A DNA stretch of 64,000 bases, taken from assembly GCA_009869945.1 (NCBI GenBank), contig WIXG01000256.1, positions 1 to 64,000 of the forward strand, in the 5' to 3' direction. The notes below the pieces were generated by a model. The model worked only from the letters and a program-made list of their open reading frames with translations, made no database searches and was not told the origin of the DNA. Positions 1-14,400 of this stretch are shown here, piece by piece; the first letter of the stretch is position 1, and every line of letters begins with the position of its first letter. Position numbers and translations under genes: made by a program. This stretch comes from Mesaphorura yosii (taxonomy: Eukaryota; Arthropoda; Collembola; Poduromorpha; Tullbergiidae).

Positions 1-3000
1 AAGCCGGAGCATAGCACCCAGCGGAGCTTTAGCCACATCCCTAGCAACAAATTTGTTACCCAATCTGCAATTTCCAGGAACACAAGTTCTTCTTCCTTAA
101 TCGTGCTCTTCGGCTAATTCTGGATAACATCCGATTGTGACACAGTTTGACGTGATTTGGCTATGGCTTTCGAAGGTTTTCTTGCGCTTCAAACATTTAA
201 ACTTTCTACCGATCTTAATATAATGAGCGTTTAAAGTCGGAGATTTGTACGCCTGAAATTATTCATTACAGATTTGAGTCTTAATCAGAAAGAATCAGAG
301 ATCTCTTATTATTACCTTAGCTGTGTTATCGGTTCCACTAGTTCCAGCTTTCTCGCCTTGACAATTTTCGAACTTCTCACCATTCAAAAGATAACTGTCT
401 AAACTAAGTTATTCCATTTTAATTAAGCAAATTCAGCACCGCACGACTTTAACTGTAAATAATTAACTACTAATTACTGGATACGAAGAATATCGAAACA
501 ATTTCTTCTGGTTTGCAAGCAAACTGGCAAACTGGTGTTAAACTTATTATTCTTCCGCCTCATTTCTCCCCCACTCGTAGTATATTGTTTACTTTAAGGC
601 CCGTGTTCTGTTCGACTTTTCACGTGAAAGATGACAGTGAACATGTTTCATGCACTTCTCACGAAGTGGTATTCTGTTCACAGACTTTTCACGTGAACAA
701 TTTCGAGTGAGCATTTCACGCACTTTCGACCTTCTCTTCACTCGAAAATGTGCGTGAATCTGATCCCCTTTTTCTCACGTGATATCGCTTAATTGGTTGA
801 ACTTATCAAGTGACAGTATCGTGTTTTAATTGAAGCAACTGCTCTTTTGACATTTCATGTGCCGATGTACATAAATTCAGGACATTAGAGATATTCGTGC
901 AAAATTAAATATTTGCAAGCTAAATGGAGGATAATTCGAAGAAGAACGAACGCCGGAACTCACACGATCTGCCATTTCAGTCAAAGATCACACTTTAGTA
1001 CCCGCCTGTCCTTCGTTGGTCGATCAAGCTAATATGGACCAACGCGAAGCGATTTGTCCTTTTTGGTTTCCGGCTTCCTTTTTGCTTCATGCTATAAAGC
1101 ACAGTCTCAGCAGAAGAATGCCATATCTTTTGTAATTTGAATGTTTTGAAAGTGAACTTGGGAACCTTATGGTGTGGGATTGGTACTTCTTACTGATACC
1201 TAATTACCAACTTATATGGGATTGATTGAGCCGACCAGCTAAGTTCACTTCACTGAAAACCTCCCTTTGAGCAGAATACCCTCGAAGGAACCTCTTCGTG
1301 AAATGTACGCGAAAAATACAGATTTTCATTCGACCAATTTTTGTTTCACGAGTTCTTCATTTCACGCGGAAACGGAAACAGAATACTATGCTTTACTCTG
1401 TCCTTTGCGCTAAATGAATGAACATGAATGAACATGAATCTCATACCGGTCGGTCGTTGATAAACCAATACAATTTTGCTGGTGGAAATGACTTGGAGGT
1501 TGTACAATTGAGCTCGAGTATATCACCGACTTCGTACTCTTCTTTCACTTTCCCTTTGATTTGTGGTCCTTCCTCGGGAAGATCTGCAACACAAAACAAG
1601 ACAGGTGCAGACGTGGTACAAAACTACAACGTGCTGCAAGGTTCACTGCAAATTAATCCTCTGGCTGTATTGCAGCATAATCCTTCTCCTCATTAACAAT
1701 TGAATTCAAATTATCGTCTGCTGCATGCCACACTTTATAATCCTCTGCATGTGCGGTAGGGTTTAGGGCTAGGGGCTGAGTCAGGTTTTGAGCGCAATCG
1801 AGCCTGGCGTGTGCGTGTGGGACACCGGGTGGACATAGCACCTTGCAATGAATGACCCCCATTTACTCCCTTTTACACTTGACAGGCCCTTCTCCTTACT
1901 CAAAATTCGTTCTTCCCTTCCTGTCCGCCTCCGTTTCATGCAAAATATGTAAATTATTGTAGGAGTATAGATCCAACGTTATTATTATGTATTTTTCACA
2001 TATTTTCCCATTAAAATGCTTGCACAATCACATTTGCCTGCGACTGTGACTGGGTACACTTTTCTGCCAGCGCAGCACCAAACTTTTACTTTTTTTTTTT
2101 ACTTTTTCCTGTGCAAGTAAAGCAAAGCAGGGCATAATGTCTTTATACCTCACGACTCGCTAGAAGGCTCGACTGGAAATGAAATTGCTTACAAAATAAA
2201 ATATTACAATGAACTTTTTCTCACGACTGTGACTTTCTTTATCACCCGATGCACGCAGCATGCATGCATGCTCGCGAGTGCAAGTTTATGGCTCGAGATA
2301 AGAGACAGAAGTCAAACGCAGGCAGGCATACATTACCGCCAGCGCACTGATTGCGCGGAGGAGGAGAAGAAATACGGTGCATGTTTGTGCCCCCGAAATA
2401 AAATTGAGCTGTCAATGAATATTGACAATAATGATCGTGCGGGAAGATTATATTTAAATGGAAATTGCCACTGCATTGCCACGGGACGATAGATTTGAAA
2501 TCGGAATGCAACTTTAAGTAAAAGTGAAAATGCAGCGGCGTCTTGCATCAACGACGCAATGGCAGCAGTCGCGTCTCGCGTTTAATGGATCTGCTCCTGA
2601 CATTTTCTTTTTCAGGCACCGAACTTTGCTTGTCATCGTTATGATTATTGATGTTATTTGTCATTGACGCGATAGGCGATAAGTGCATCGGGAAATATTT
2701 TGACGACATATTTTACGCCATGCGTTGGCGATGATTCCAGCCACCGGTTTCAAATTTTGACGTAAACCGACAAAATTTGAATAAGACGAGTTTGAGAAGT
2801 GCGTAAAATATTATTCAGTTAACTAATGGGCTACTCCCACAGGGTTACAAGTTCCTAGTATGCATTACGGCTCGCACTTGGGTACAAATGAGAATGAGTT
2901 TGTTCTGTGCTTACACGTAATTTGAATGGTTTTAATTGCCCAATAAATTACTGTCCTCTCACTTGCTTGGAAGGAGTTGAGCCACCACGCTGCTTGCATA

Positions 3001-3374
3001 GGGATCCATGCGTGTTTACTCAGCGTTAACCAATCTTAACACGTTGCAATTGGTGCTGGGTTCTTGCAAACGTAACCGTGGATTGGATTAACAGTTACGG
3101 TTCATGAGATCTCGGTTACGACAGCATAACTCGTTTTAGCCGACTCGCCTAGCCCAGATTTCGGCCGCACAACTTTCGCAGAGTTTTAGTTTTGTCCAGA
3201 GCACAGACAATTTAATTAAGAATGCATACTAATAATGTTTAAAAGCTTTTCCATTAACAGGGAAAGGGAGCGTAATGAATTAGAATTCGCACGAAATTCG
3301 TACGAAAATCAGAATGCGGGAGTTGTCTTGAAGACATTCATCACATCAAAGAGGTTAAGAAAGTTGTGACTTAC
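1..3374. other. no gene recognised; probable beat intron or 3' side
   Basis: I read both strands for a continuation of the beat gene (second Ig domain) and for any other coding signal and found nothing convincing. Open frames here are short and lack family motifs. It includes a 10-bp tandem unit repeated about 2.6 times near 1414-1439 and a short palindrome-rich stretch (gcatgcatgc) near 2258. Confidence 0.5.
1414..1439. repeat. short tandem repeat, 10-bp unit ATGAATGAAC x 2.6
   Basis: Two full copies and one partial copy of ATGAATGAAC are seen directly. No function is implied. Confidence 0.8.
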
Positions 3375-6300
3375 GAACGACAGTCATGCGTCCCTCTCCA
3401 TGGACTGAGGCAAATGACGGTGCTTCTGCGGAGACTTCACATCGGTACACGCCTGTTGAACTTAAATCTAGGTTTCGGAGTGTCACTTGCCTCATGTCGG
3501 ATTCGCCAATCTGTCAACCAACAAAAAAATTGTCAGATGAAATTTCAGGGCGGACCGCAGAGTTGCACGGACGGAAGTTGAGTTGACAAATGTGATATGA
3601 ACTACAATGGCAATGATTACACCATGAATAAACATTAGGTCGATGGAATTTAGAGTGCGAGTGCCGAATGCCGAAAATGAAAGCGGACGAGCAGTGAGTA
3701 CTCGGCTACATTTTATCTTGATTAGTTAAGAAAAAGTTTTGCTGGTGTTCTTAGTTTTAATTTGATCATTTATTTCTTTTTCTCCACGAAAAATACGTAA
3801 AAGGGAATATCATCTAATTAGTCGAAGTGAGTTATATGCAATTGAACGCTACACTGCGAAAGCAGTGTGCGGACTTCATATACGAGCAGTTTTTCTGCCT
3901 GCTGAATTCTGGATGGGAGGCAGGCGAGCGAAGTTTTTAACTCATTCCCGTTTTCTGACTCTGACTTGTGCAATCTGTAGCACAAGTACACTGCGTGCGT
4001 TGGCGAAAGAAAGAGTATAAATTCTTGCACTACTAGCATACTTTTCCCTTCCCTGTAATGATACAACATAACTCTTCTCTCCTTTTTCAAATAAAGATCA
4101 TTCAAGTTCTCTCTCTTGATTCTTGAGGAGGCAGGCATCGGAGCTGGCTGGCTGTTGGTTCATCCCTGTGGTCCCATTTTCAGAAATTCACTCTATATTC
4201 TCGTACTCCTTAACCCGCTTCCTTGCACTGGCTCGCTTGCTATATTTTTAAGAACGTTTTAACTAGTATTTGAAAATCTTCATGAAAAGCTAAGGAGAAA
4301 GTGGAATTCGTACGTTTTTATAACTCTCACTCTCGAATCCAATTCTCACTATATTTTTCTCCAAAACAAATTACTTACACGGAAATAAAATAAAAAACGT
4401 GCGGGTGAACTGCGCTGGCAGTAAAACTCTTAACTTTATTATATTGATATAAAAAGAAGCTCGAATTGACTGACTTGTTCATGAACTCTCGCGGGACTAC
4501 TCACACATGCATGCACACATGCTTCTAGCATGCTTCTACTGGCAAGGCATGGAATTCGATGCAAGGTAATAAATGTTTACTGATTTATCAGACCAAAGAT
4601 TGAAATATTCCTTTACGAATCCACAACTCTCATGATCGGTTCTGAACACAGATTTCCAGATAACAATCTTGATCGTTGTGCAGCGGCAACGAGTGTCTGA
4701 CTGACTGAAAAGGTGAAGGTAGCGATTTAAAGCGGAGCGCCGCCATTTTCTTGCTCATGCCTTTCTTATTGACACTGACTTATGAAATGAGTTGGGATGA
4801 AAAATGAGTGAGAGAAGTTTGGTGTTTACACGTCGGGATGCAAAGAAACGTAAAAAAAACTTTGCTTGGGATTGCTGTATTTCTTATTTTGAGGTTTAAT
4901 CTTTAATGCTTAATCCACTGTATTATTTAGTGACCTCATTCAAAATCTAGTTAAATTCCTGCAGTGCGGAGCAGAGTGTCGTCATAAAGCGTGGGGATTC
5001 CGTGAGCACTGGACCGAATCATGGCACGGTATGGCGCTCAATTCTTGGCAAGTTAAGTTATAAAACGTCCTGCTCACACTTGCAACTGAGTCAAGACTAC
5101 GTAACGTACGTACTTGACTTGATTCAGGAAGGCTGAGTGGAGTGAGTCAAAAATTATACGCGAGTTTTATTTTCTCACACTCTTTTAAAGAAGCTTTCTC
5201 CTTCTTCGTACTTGCTCGTGAAATTCACAGCACAGCAACGGCAATAGCACAGTGGGGGTTAGTTCATCGGATGAAGAAGTAAGACAGGAATTGCTTGGAA
5301 AGCTAAGGAATGAGATACAAAATATAAACCAACGACTGTGAAGAGTACACTTCGTCTGCAAGCCCACTGCAGTGCTCGCTCTCTGCTAAAGTCAAGATTT
5401 TCGTCCCAGAACGGCACACAAACTCAAATACGCTGCATATAAAGATTTATCTAACATATCATATCACAGCTACCTGCCAGTAACGCAGTTGTGCAGGAGA
5501 AAATTTTGAGCACTTCACATTGAAATGGTAACTGGAGAAATCCAAGTGGGATTTACACTTGATTAAATGTTTCTACACAACTCCTGGAAGTAGAATTCTC
5601 CTCAAACACATTAAACTTAAAGTCAGGGACTTCAACCAGTCAGACGGTTCCTCGTCTCACATTATTTACTTGCAGTGCTTCTCCGTACCTGCATTAAATT
5701 CTGCATGTTTTTGATTACACATGTGCAACTTAAATCAAAAGAAGCATTTACGGAAGTCTCTGTCCTCAAAGTCAAGGCGAAGGCGAAAAAAATTCGGCTG
5801 GTCCATTTTGTGCGAAGCAAAACCACGAGCGCGAGGGATAAACGCATGTTTATAATGCGTACGTGTTTTGGATTGGCGGTTTGGCTTCGCTTGAAACTGG
5901 TGATCATGATTTACTGAAACAAATCGAATTTCTGAACCTGACATTTATTTCTGCGCTGCAGGAAACAAGTATTTATTTTTGCCGTTCCGCCTTCAATATT
6001 GGTTTGAAAGAATTTGGTCTATTGACTTTTGTATAAGTCGGGAATCAATCTTTTGAAACAAATCGACAAACAGTCAGAGAATGAATGAATGAAGAGCGGG
6101 AGCGAGTGGAAGGCAGGAACTTTCCGCTTTTCCGCTCCGCTATACGAGTCAATAAAGGAACGCATTGTCTTCACGCTGGGTTCAAAATTGGCTTGACTTT
6201 TCCGTCGGAAGCGGCCAACGTAGAGTCTGGCTATGATCTATGTGTGCGCCTGTGCGTTGCGTTGTCCAATTCATGGGGTCGGCACGCAAGTGATAAAAAC

Positions 6301-9300
6301 TGTGAGCCTGTAAATGTTTATTACATAAAGAACCTGCAACGTCAAATACTGACAGAATCGCTTGAGTTCTTGCTAGAAATTGAATTCAATTGGTAAAAAT
6401 GCAACAAAATTGGCCCAACTTATCCTGTTTATGAGTTTTCCAATTTGGGACGCACATCATCACACGCCACAAGCATGACTGCCATGTATGGGGCTGAGAA
6501 TAAGAACCTACGCATCAACGACGAGCTTCGGAAGTCGGGGGCATAAAACAGCAGCAGCACCTTCGTCAGCTTCGTGAAATAAACAACTCGTGCTGCTTGC
6601 TTCCTGGCCTGCCATTTCTGATCTTTTCTTTCTCGCTCCTTACGAGATGTATTGCTTCATTGTTCACTCACCCAGCCAGAGCGGCTAAACGATAAAGTGT
6701 GTCGTAAAAATTTCCAGTCGCACTTTTACAACTTCCAATGATGCCACAATTTACTGTAGCGTGTACACGCACAGAGCAAATTTACTCACTTTCATCATGA
6801 CTTTGGCCACGCATTTCTCAACCGAAAGTGGTGCGAGGGAAAAGGAAGCCGTCACCAATCATTTATTTTTATGAGTTATGCAACACTGTTTGGCAGCTCG
6901 TAGTTGACAGTGCGTTTCACATCGTCGTCTGTTCCAAAGCCTATTCAGTCATCATTCAAACTTACGCTTAGCTCATGCGCTTGATGTTTATGAATATGCT
7001 TAGCATTTGTTTCTCGGACGGAATTACTTTGACTTCTCAACCTTTGAACCGAGTCGCTTCAAAGGACCTGCTGAATGCAGGCTCAAAGAAGGGCAGAAAT
7101 TCGTGTTGACAACCATCTGCGCTAAATTATTTAATTTCAATTTCAAAGGGTATCGAATTGAGTTCAGTTGAGTTGACTCAGAGCACTGACACTCACTTCC
7201 ACTAATAAATTATAACCTTTTTAATAATAGAATCTGAATGAAATCATAATTTATTGCCACTGCATGGGATAAACCGCACACACAGAAAGGACGAGGAGAA
7301 AGCCAGACTGAGAAAATTCACATTCACACTTCGAATCCACGCAACGCAACACAGCTTTTTCAGCTGAGTTCAGAATTAGGTTGAAAAGTTTCTCCGAATT
7401 AGCTTGAGCACACGCTTAAAGAAGTTTATATGAAATGAATTCTCAGTCAATTCACTTCGGTGCGGAAGAGCGGTGCGAGAGTGCGTGTGATTTACCACGG
7501 CATGGGAATCGTACTCTTGCAAATCTGTGTGCTATGTGAAGTCGCACTCGTGGTTTCGCAGTTCGCTTCTTTGATGATCACGTTGCCGGATTGTGTACTT
7601 AAACTCCGAGGACAAGACGGAGAGAATTAAGAGCAGTAGTTCGCGTTCGGTTTCGCGGAAAAGAGAGTCGAAAAAGGGAAAAGGGAAATTAAGCAGGGTT
7701 ATGGCATAATGGCAATGGCAATGGCTCATATAGAAGTCGAAGTCACTGTGGACGACTGAGTTGTTGCGTATTTTCTTTGATGTGTGTTTCTCCGAGTGAG
7801 TGTGTGAGCTCAGCGCCAAGATTTTACTGTGCACGAATAAAACCAAAGTGCTTTTACATCACTTCACCGTTCACCATATCATTATGGTACTTTATTCACA
7901 AAGAAAGCCTGTTGTGTATCTGTTTCATGTCCTAAGCCAAGCCATCACATTACGTAATGCTTAATGCGTAATGCTGAGAAACTGGAACATGAACCCATGA
8001 AACCAAAATGCTGTATTTGCTTTTACTGCTTTTCTTTCTGGTTCTGCGGAATTCTGGTTCTCGAGTTCAGTTCGCATTTGAAGTACAGCAGAAGAGCGGT
8101 ACACCGGTATAACTTTAACTTAATTTAATTTGGTATTACACTTAAACTCAACTCCTGCTGCATTGCCTCACGCTCTTGCCAGCGAAATGCGAGAAAACCC
8201 TACACAAAGTACAATAATAATAATAAATGTTGCAGTATGCGGAGGTTTGATGGCAAATTAAATTGTTACATGTGTTCACGTCATTCATTCTATGGACTCG
8301 TTTATTCAATGACAGCGGAGTGGAACCTTATAAATGGCTAATAATATGGTTTATAGACAGTGTACAATTACTGTGCGTATTATGAACATGTTTGTGGGAC
8401 GAGCAGCAGGTTTTTTATTGCTGACATGAATTTAATTTGGAATTAGATTGTATCCGAACATCTGCAGCTCAGCGAACGGCATCAACAACTCAATAATTAA
8501 AGTGCAAGCGAGTCGCCGAGTTTACCGAATCCCAATCGCGTCTCAATCTACAATTTACGTAGCATGCACCTGAACCTTGAGGAGCCATTAATTAAAAAAT
8601 GTATTAGCCATTGCCTAGCACTAGGTTATACAGAGAGAATTGGCGATTGGTTTATTCAATGCCGGGTAAGAAAACACATTCAGCTGACATGTGTCTTATG
8701 GTCGTAGTCGTGGCGGAGAAATTCAAGTGCCGAAGTAATTAACGCTAATGTACTCGCTATTCACGACATTGTTACAAGGTGAATGAGATTTGTCTAGAAA
8801 TTAAGGGAGCGATACTTCGAAAGAACACAGTGAAAACACTTTTGCATTGCATGGCAGAGCAGTCTCACTCTCGCTGACATCCTGGTCACAGCGATGGTGG
8901 AAAAGAGAAAGAAGATTTAATCAAATGAAGTACATAAATATGAAGTTCTCATTCTATTTTATTAACTTAAAATTTAAATGAGGAGTGAAACAATACGCCA
9001 GCATCAGCATAACAGGAAAAGGACCAGAATCCAAAGCCTGGCCTTGCTATATAGTAGCACAAGAGCTGAGGTGACATTATAATATTAAATACATTAGTGT
9101 AAATTGATGAGACAAAATAAAATTGCTTGGCTCAGCGGGGGTTGGAGCAGGGCCTTCATCTTTATTCGCACTTTGCAAAGGCGAGGAATCCAGCTACTGG
9201 ATTTGCCAAATAACTGAGCGCACAGCACTGGTACCGCACACGGCAGTACAGTACGCAGTTGTAATTTCAATCTCATCTGTCAAATATAAATATAATTATT

Positions 9301-11404
9301 ACTATGCATCTGCTCTAAGGGCTGGCGGTACCAAGAGATGCAGCTGTGTGGCTCGTCTGCGAGGAGAAAGCAAGATCGCATGCATAGAAATGAATTTGGG
9401 GAAGAAAACGAGGATGTCGAATGCAATTTTCGCTCCCCACAACACAAAGTATAAGCAGTGGCTCATAAAGTTGAATTATTTTGTACCTTAATTCAAGCTT
9501 AGCATGATATTCACGCTGTGCAACGCGGCACGTGAGCTGTGTCAACTCTTGGCGGGAACTAATGAATGGAGTCTTGTAATTTATTGCACCGTGGACTGGA
9601 CAGGATGCAGCACGAGCACGAGATTAGGCTTTACCAGGATTCTGCATTTTGCTGCGCACGCAATTTATGAAGTGACTGTCCTCAAACACAACTGGCAACT
9701 CAATAAACTGACTTACATGGACTTGAATGCCAACGACAGGAGGTGTATAAATTGGCGGCGTCGATTTCTGTACGTATCGAAAGAACTCTGCGTCATCCTT
9801 GTACCACTTGACTGCGTACAGCCTTTCCCGTTTCTTCAATGACAGCTCGAAGGAGCATTCCAATACAGCTGATTCACCAGCAAATTTATATGACGGGACG
9901 ACCACTCGTGACAGTGACAGAGCTTCGCAGACTGCAAAAGTAAGACAAGACAGAAAAGTTATAATATTAAAATGGCTGACAGGCAGGAACAAAGTGGACG
10001 GCTGCGCGAGAGGACAAAAAGCAAGAAAAGTGTCCGTGACGAGCAAATATGTCATTCCAACACCTGTTCAATGCACGCACGCAGCACGCACTTGGACATG
10101 GATCATTGAAAATCCTCCATGATGTCCAAGCATTCAGCGCGAAAGTTTTATATGGACTTATGAGTTGACAGGCATCGACATGCGCTCGCTGGACGGCTGG
10201 AAGTGCGTTGCACAACAGCGTAGGAGGACGTTTCGCTAAACCAATTTGTAAGATTTGCACACTTTCAATAAGACACAGACACATGACTCAGAATGACTTA
10301 TGAGATGAGATGTAATAATAAAGAAGTTCTTCATCTGGTTCCTTTTCACCGCCGCGTTCTTTTCGTAGCATCTGTCCATCTTCTCTGTTCGCTGTCCGTT
10401 TCATAAGATACTGACCATAAGGTGCCCGTCTCTAAGTAGAAAAGTTTCTTTCCACCTCGGCACAGGCAAGCAGTTAAGGACATCAAGATTCGGACCATCA
10501 AAAAAGTCCCTCTTGTCTTCTTGCCCTGCCAGTTTGCCCAAGTTTTCTTTTGTTGAAAAGAAAACTCAGATAATCTGTACATCATCATCTCTTCTGTCCG
10601 TATCTCAAGTGATCCGAAACTCTCTGATGCACCTTTCTGAATCTTCACTGGCAGCTATTGCTTAAGCTGAAGTTTGTGTCTTTTTCTTGAGCTATCACGA
10701 ATAAATGCATCGGCGAAACGACTGGTTCATATTTTAAGTTAAATACTTTCTTCTGGCACGGTATTTCATCCAGTGGCAGTCTCCTGATCAAGTTCGCTAC
10801 ATTTGATTATTCTAGCTCTAGCCCGGCTGAAGAGTTCCTTTATTTTGTCCGAATACTCGAATTTTTCGATTTACTTCTTCCATTTCCTTTCTTTCGCCGA
10901 TTCTTTTGTTGCTTTTCATTGGCGACGTCGATGATTTAATACTTCAGACGTCGTTCCTTGAGCGTGCACAACGAAAAGGATAGGACAGATACAAGAATCG
11001 AACGTAGAGCAGCAGCGCAACGCGGCACGGAAGTAAAGGCTCTCTAAACTCATGAAATATAAATCAGGTTCTGAAGAAAGAGAAAATCCACTTGGTTCTG
11101 TTTATCTCATTATAAACTTTCGCTGTCTGACGCTCCTTCACTCTGATTTACTGTGGTCTTACTTCTCTTTTCGCTGCTTCCACGCTTTGCCCATCCGTGA
11201 GAAATGCGTGCGCGTTAGATTAATGCAAAATGGAAAGAATTATGTTCATTACACGTCGGGATTCGCATGCTCACCTGTAACCAAGTTTAGGAGTCCGATA
11301 AGTGTCAGCATGCCGAGCATTACCCAGTATCTGATGCTCTTGCTTCTCACCATAGTTCCGCTGCTTCCACTGCTGCCAACGCAAATGAGGAAACCAGACC
11401 TCAT
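3375..11404 (-). CDS. beaten-path (beat) family immunoglobulin protein, 5' part
   Basis: Three exons join in phase. Exon 1 (11404-11275) holds a signal peptide; a second ATG at 11353 gives the better-looking hydrophobic leader (GMLTLIGLLNLVT). Exon 2 (9931-9717) starts after ttttgcag and encodes the first half of an Ig V-like domain, with VVVPSYKFAGESAVLEC, then YAVKWYKDDAEFFRYV and PPVVGIQVH, the strand pattern typical of Drosophila Beat proteins. Exon 3 (3510-3375) encodes VTLRNLDLSSTGVYRCEVSAE and APSF, the second half of that domain. Introns are 1343 and 6206 bp. Beat proteins are secreted or membrane-anchored neuronal adhesion regulators that bind Side receptors and guide motor axons. 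I looked for the second Ig domain in 1-3374 and did not find it, so the 3' exons probably lie left of the window. Family assignment is firm; which beat paralog is not. Confidence 0.85.
3511..9716 (-). other. large intron 2 of the beat-like gene
   Basis: This 6.2 kb stretch lies between the two halves of the first Ig domain (donor gtaagt reading down from 9716, acceptor gttgacag ending at 3511 on the minus strand). I saw no nested gene, tRNA or mobile element in it. Open frames inside are short and without family motifs. Confidence 0.7.
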
Positions 11405-14400
11405 TTTTTCGTGACTTAATTTTAACGAGTCGCAAAAAGTTTATGCAATAATTAATTGGAATTATATTTCATGAAACACTCAGTCAAACGCAGGACGCAG
11501 TCCTCGCCCAACTTTCGGCTTGGAATAGTTCACTGATTTTTACTGTTCACTGTTCACAGGCTTTCCCGCTCTACGCACGAGCAAAACTTTTCGCAATTCA
11601 GCAACTTAAGTTTCTGTTAGTCTTTTGTAAATGTGGTCATAAAATCATATGTTGGAAAATCACACAAATTCGCTCCTCTGCTCTGGCACGCTTCACGCAG
11701 GTTTTTCAAACTCGGCTCAGTCAAAAGTTATGGCTCCAACTTTTTATTTGGTGGTTGTGTGTTTGTAGTCGGATTTTAATGGAGTTTAGTGTGGGCAAGT
11801 GAGAGAAAGAACAGATACACGCATAAAGTGCGTATAAAAAATGCATGTATGAAAGATGGTGAGAATAAATCACACGTTTCAGTTTGAACGCTGAGCAAGC
11901 TTCCTGGCTTGGCTTGGCTGGATAACCGGCTGCTGCTACGGGAAGAGTTATGATGCGTGGTTTCTCCAGTAGAGAAGTTTTTTCACAGCCGAGTTAAAAA
12001 CTTTTCAAGTCGTCTGAATTCATTTACTGACTCTTCTCACATCACTTTCTCGGAGTTTGAACTTTCACAGATACACACACACACACACACGCTTAAAATG
12101 GAAAATATTGCGTGTACGCACACGCGTAATATTTTCAAGTCAAAGTCAACAGAATGTAATAAGTGTAAAAAATGCGCGATGTGCTGGCAGGACAGCAGCA
12201 CACAGACCGCAAAAATTTTTATGAAGCCCGGCGCGTAAAAGTTGATAAACTCATAAACTCATAATGAACATGCACACAGAAGTTGCACGTCCACGTTGCT
12301 GTGAGTTAATGATCTCCTTTTGTGGCTGGTCTTTTATTAATAGCGGACAGGTAGGCAAATATAAATGCAGCAGATTATTTATGATGCAGTTGCATGTTAT
12401 ATTTTATCGGAGCTTCGTACAAAATTAGCTGCTCTGAGCTAATAACCTCAACTAATCACGTATGATGAGTTTTCGACTGCGCGAGTGAAAGTTTTTACGG
12501 CAGGAAGTCGAGTCAGTTTTGGGTTGTAGCTCCTTCTAACTTGCAAATACGAAGGCAAATTGTTATGGCCTGTTATTCGCTTAGAATTTCAGCCGCCGTA
12601 GCTTCTAACAAACTTGCTTGAACACAATTTTTAATCACTGAGGACTATTAGGGTTTGTAATATTTAAACAGTTTCACAGAGTCGCTTCACGCTCACTTTT
12701 GTCTCGACTTGCCTCACTGCTCGAGCGTTACTTTGGACTTGGAGTGTGATGTTGTCTGGAGCTCAGCAAAATTTCAACTGAGCGCAGGGCGCAGAGGAGC
12801 GAAAGAGAAAATAGAAAGGGCGACAGTCTAAAGTGGAAAGAGTTTGAGCTGCGTGAATGTGAACCGTGAACATGAAACAGACAGAAAGTAGAAACCGAAG
12901 CCGTTCTTTTCCCCATGCGCCCGCTAGCGATCAAGCAACAGCACGGAAAACTCTGCCCTGTGCCGTTCCTCTTTACAAAAGGCAAAGTCAATGCAAGCAA
13001 GGTGAAGCATTCAGAAAGCAAGTTCATTTACAGAAAAGAATTTAGTGAAAATTGGACTACAAAATACGAAAATATCATTTGCACATTGTATAAAATATAC
13101 GAGCTGATATTTCTCGTTTTATAGCGATTATAATTTACTTTACATGGAAAAACGTTGTAGCCCATCACGAACACCGAATCGAATTGTGAAATGCCAGGTC
13201 ATGAATATTAACATCTATTGTCTTAATTATTTCCCCTTTCTCTCCTGCTAGGCCGTCGTGCTTCGGAGTTCCGTTCTCCCTTCCATGCCACATTAATTAC
13301 TAGGACGAAAACACAGGGCCGTAATGATACCCGAAATACCCGTATGCCAAACCAGGCAGGCCCGGTTGCCTGCCTTGCTCGTTTTTACGAGGAAAGGAGT
13401 GCAATAAAAATGTAAAATCTAATGTCCTGTTATTATTGTGTCTGCCTTCCCATATATAATGATACGAATTTTATGCGGTCATAATTTATAGCAGGAGCTG
13501 AAGGGTCTGAGTCTAAAATAAGAACATCAAATTCCAGGCAGCACAATCGCGAACCGCGAATATGCGTTCGTTATTCGTTACTGATAATGATAATAAAAAT
13601 GTTTCTTCAGCTCTGCTCGGTGATCGATTACGTATAAAACTTAAGAATTCTGGTACACATCAGACAGAATTAAAACTCTGAATAAGAGTCCGATTAAAAG
13701 AATATATCAATATCAGTGCACGTTCTAATTATGGAAGACGAGAACATTTATGAAAATTAAAACGTGGAGCAGCAATGACAGCAAAAACAGTCAAAGTCAA
13801 GTCAGTCCATGACGCAATCACAGACGAACGGTGGGTGGCTTCATAACGAACCGCAGGTAATTCCTTCAATTGCTGGGTTCAAGACAAGCTGGAAGAAACT
13901 TGAAGAAACTCACTATTTAATTATAAAATTATAATTACAGTGAAACTAAGCACGTCATGTCATTTTTAGGCCTCTATTTTCATTTGTAGACCGTTTTCAT
14001 TTACAACAGACACAAAAGTATTATATGAACAGAAAAAGGATCGAATGAATTTATTATATTCGTCTGGCTAATGAACTCATATACAAAGCATGATTCTTAA
14101 ACCGAAATTATTTTTATGTCGTCCAAGTAAGAACGAATACCGTAATTGGTACAAATTCCACTTAATGCTCTTGAATCCTTCATGACGCACATGGTGCAAA
14201 AAGCCAACAACCAATTAGATGTAAAATATTACCACTCAAATGATTTCTTTTCCACCCTGTTGTTTGTATTGAAGTATTGTAAGTCACGCCAGGAGGAATT
14301 GACACTAATGCATGCTTAACACATATTTAATGAGTTTTTTTTTAAAGTAGAAAATTGTAACTTCGTGGAGTCTGTGACTTGTGTTTTAATTCAAATTTAT

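Noticed and set aside
9123-10122. Plus-strand open frames opposite the beat-like exon 2
   Set aside because: Shadows of the minus-strand Ig exon and its intron; no motifs of their own.
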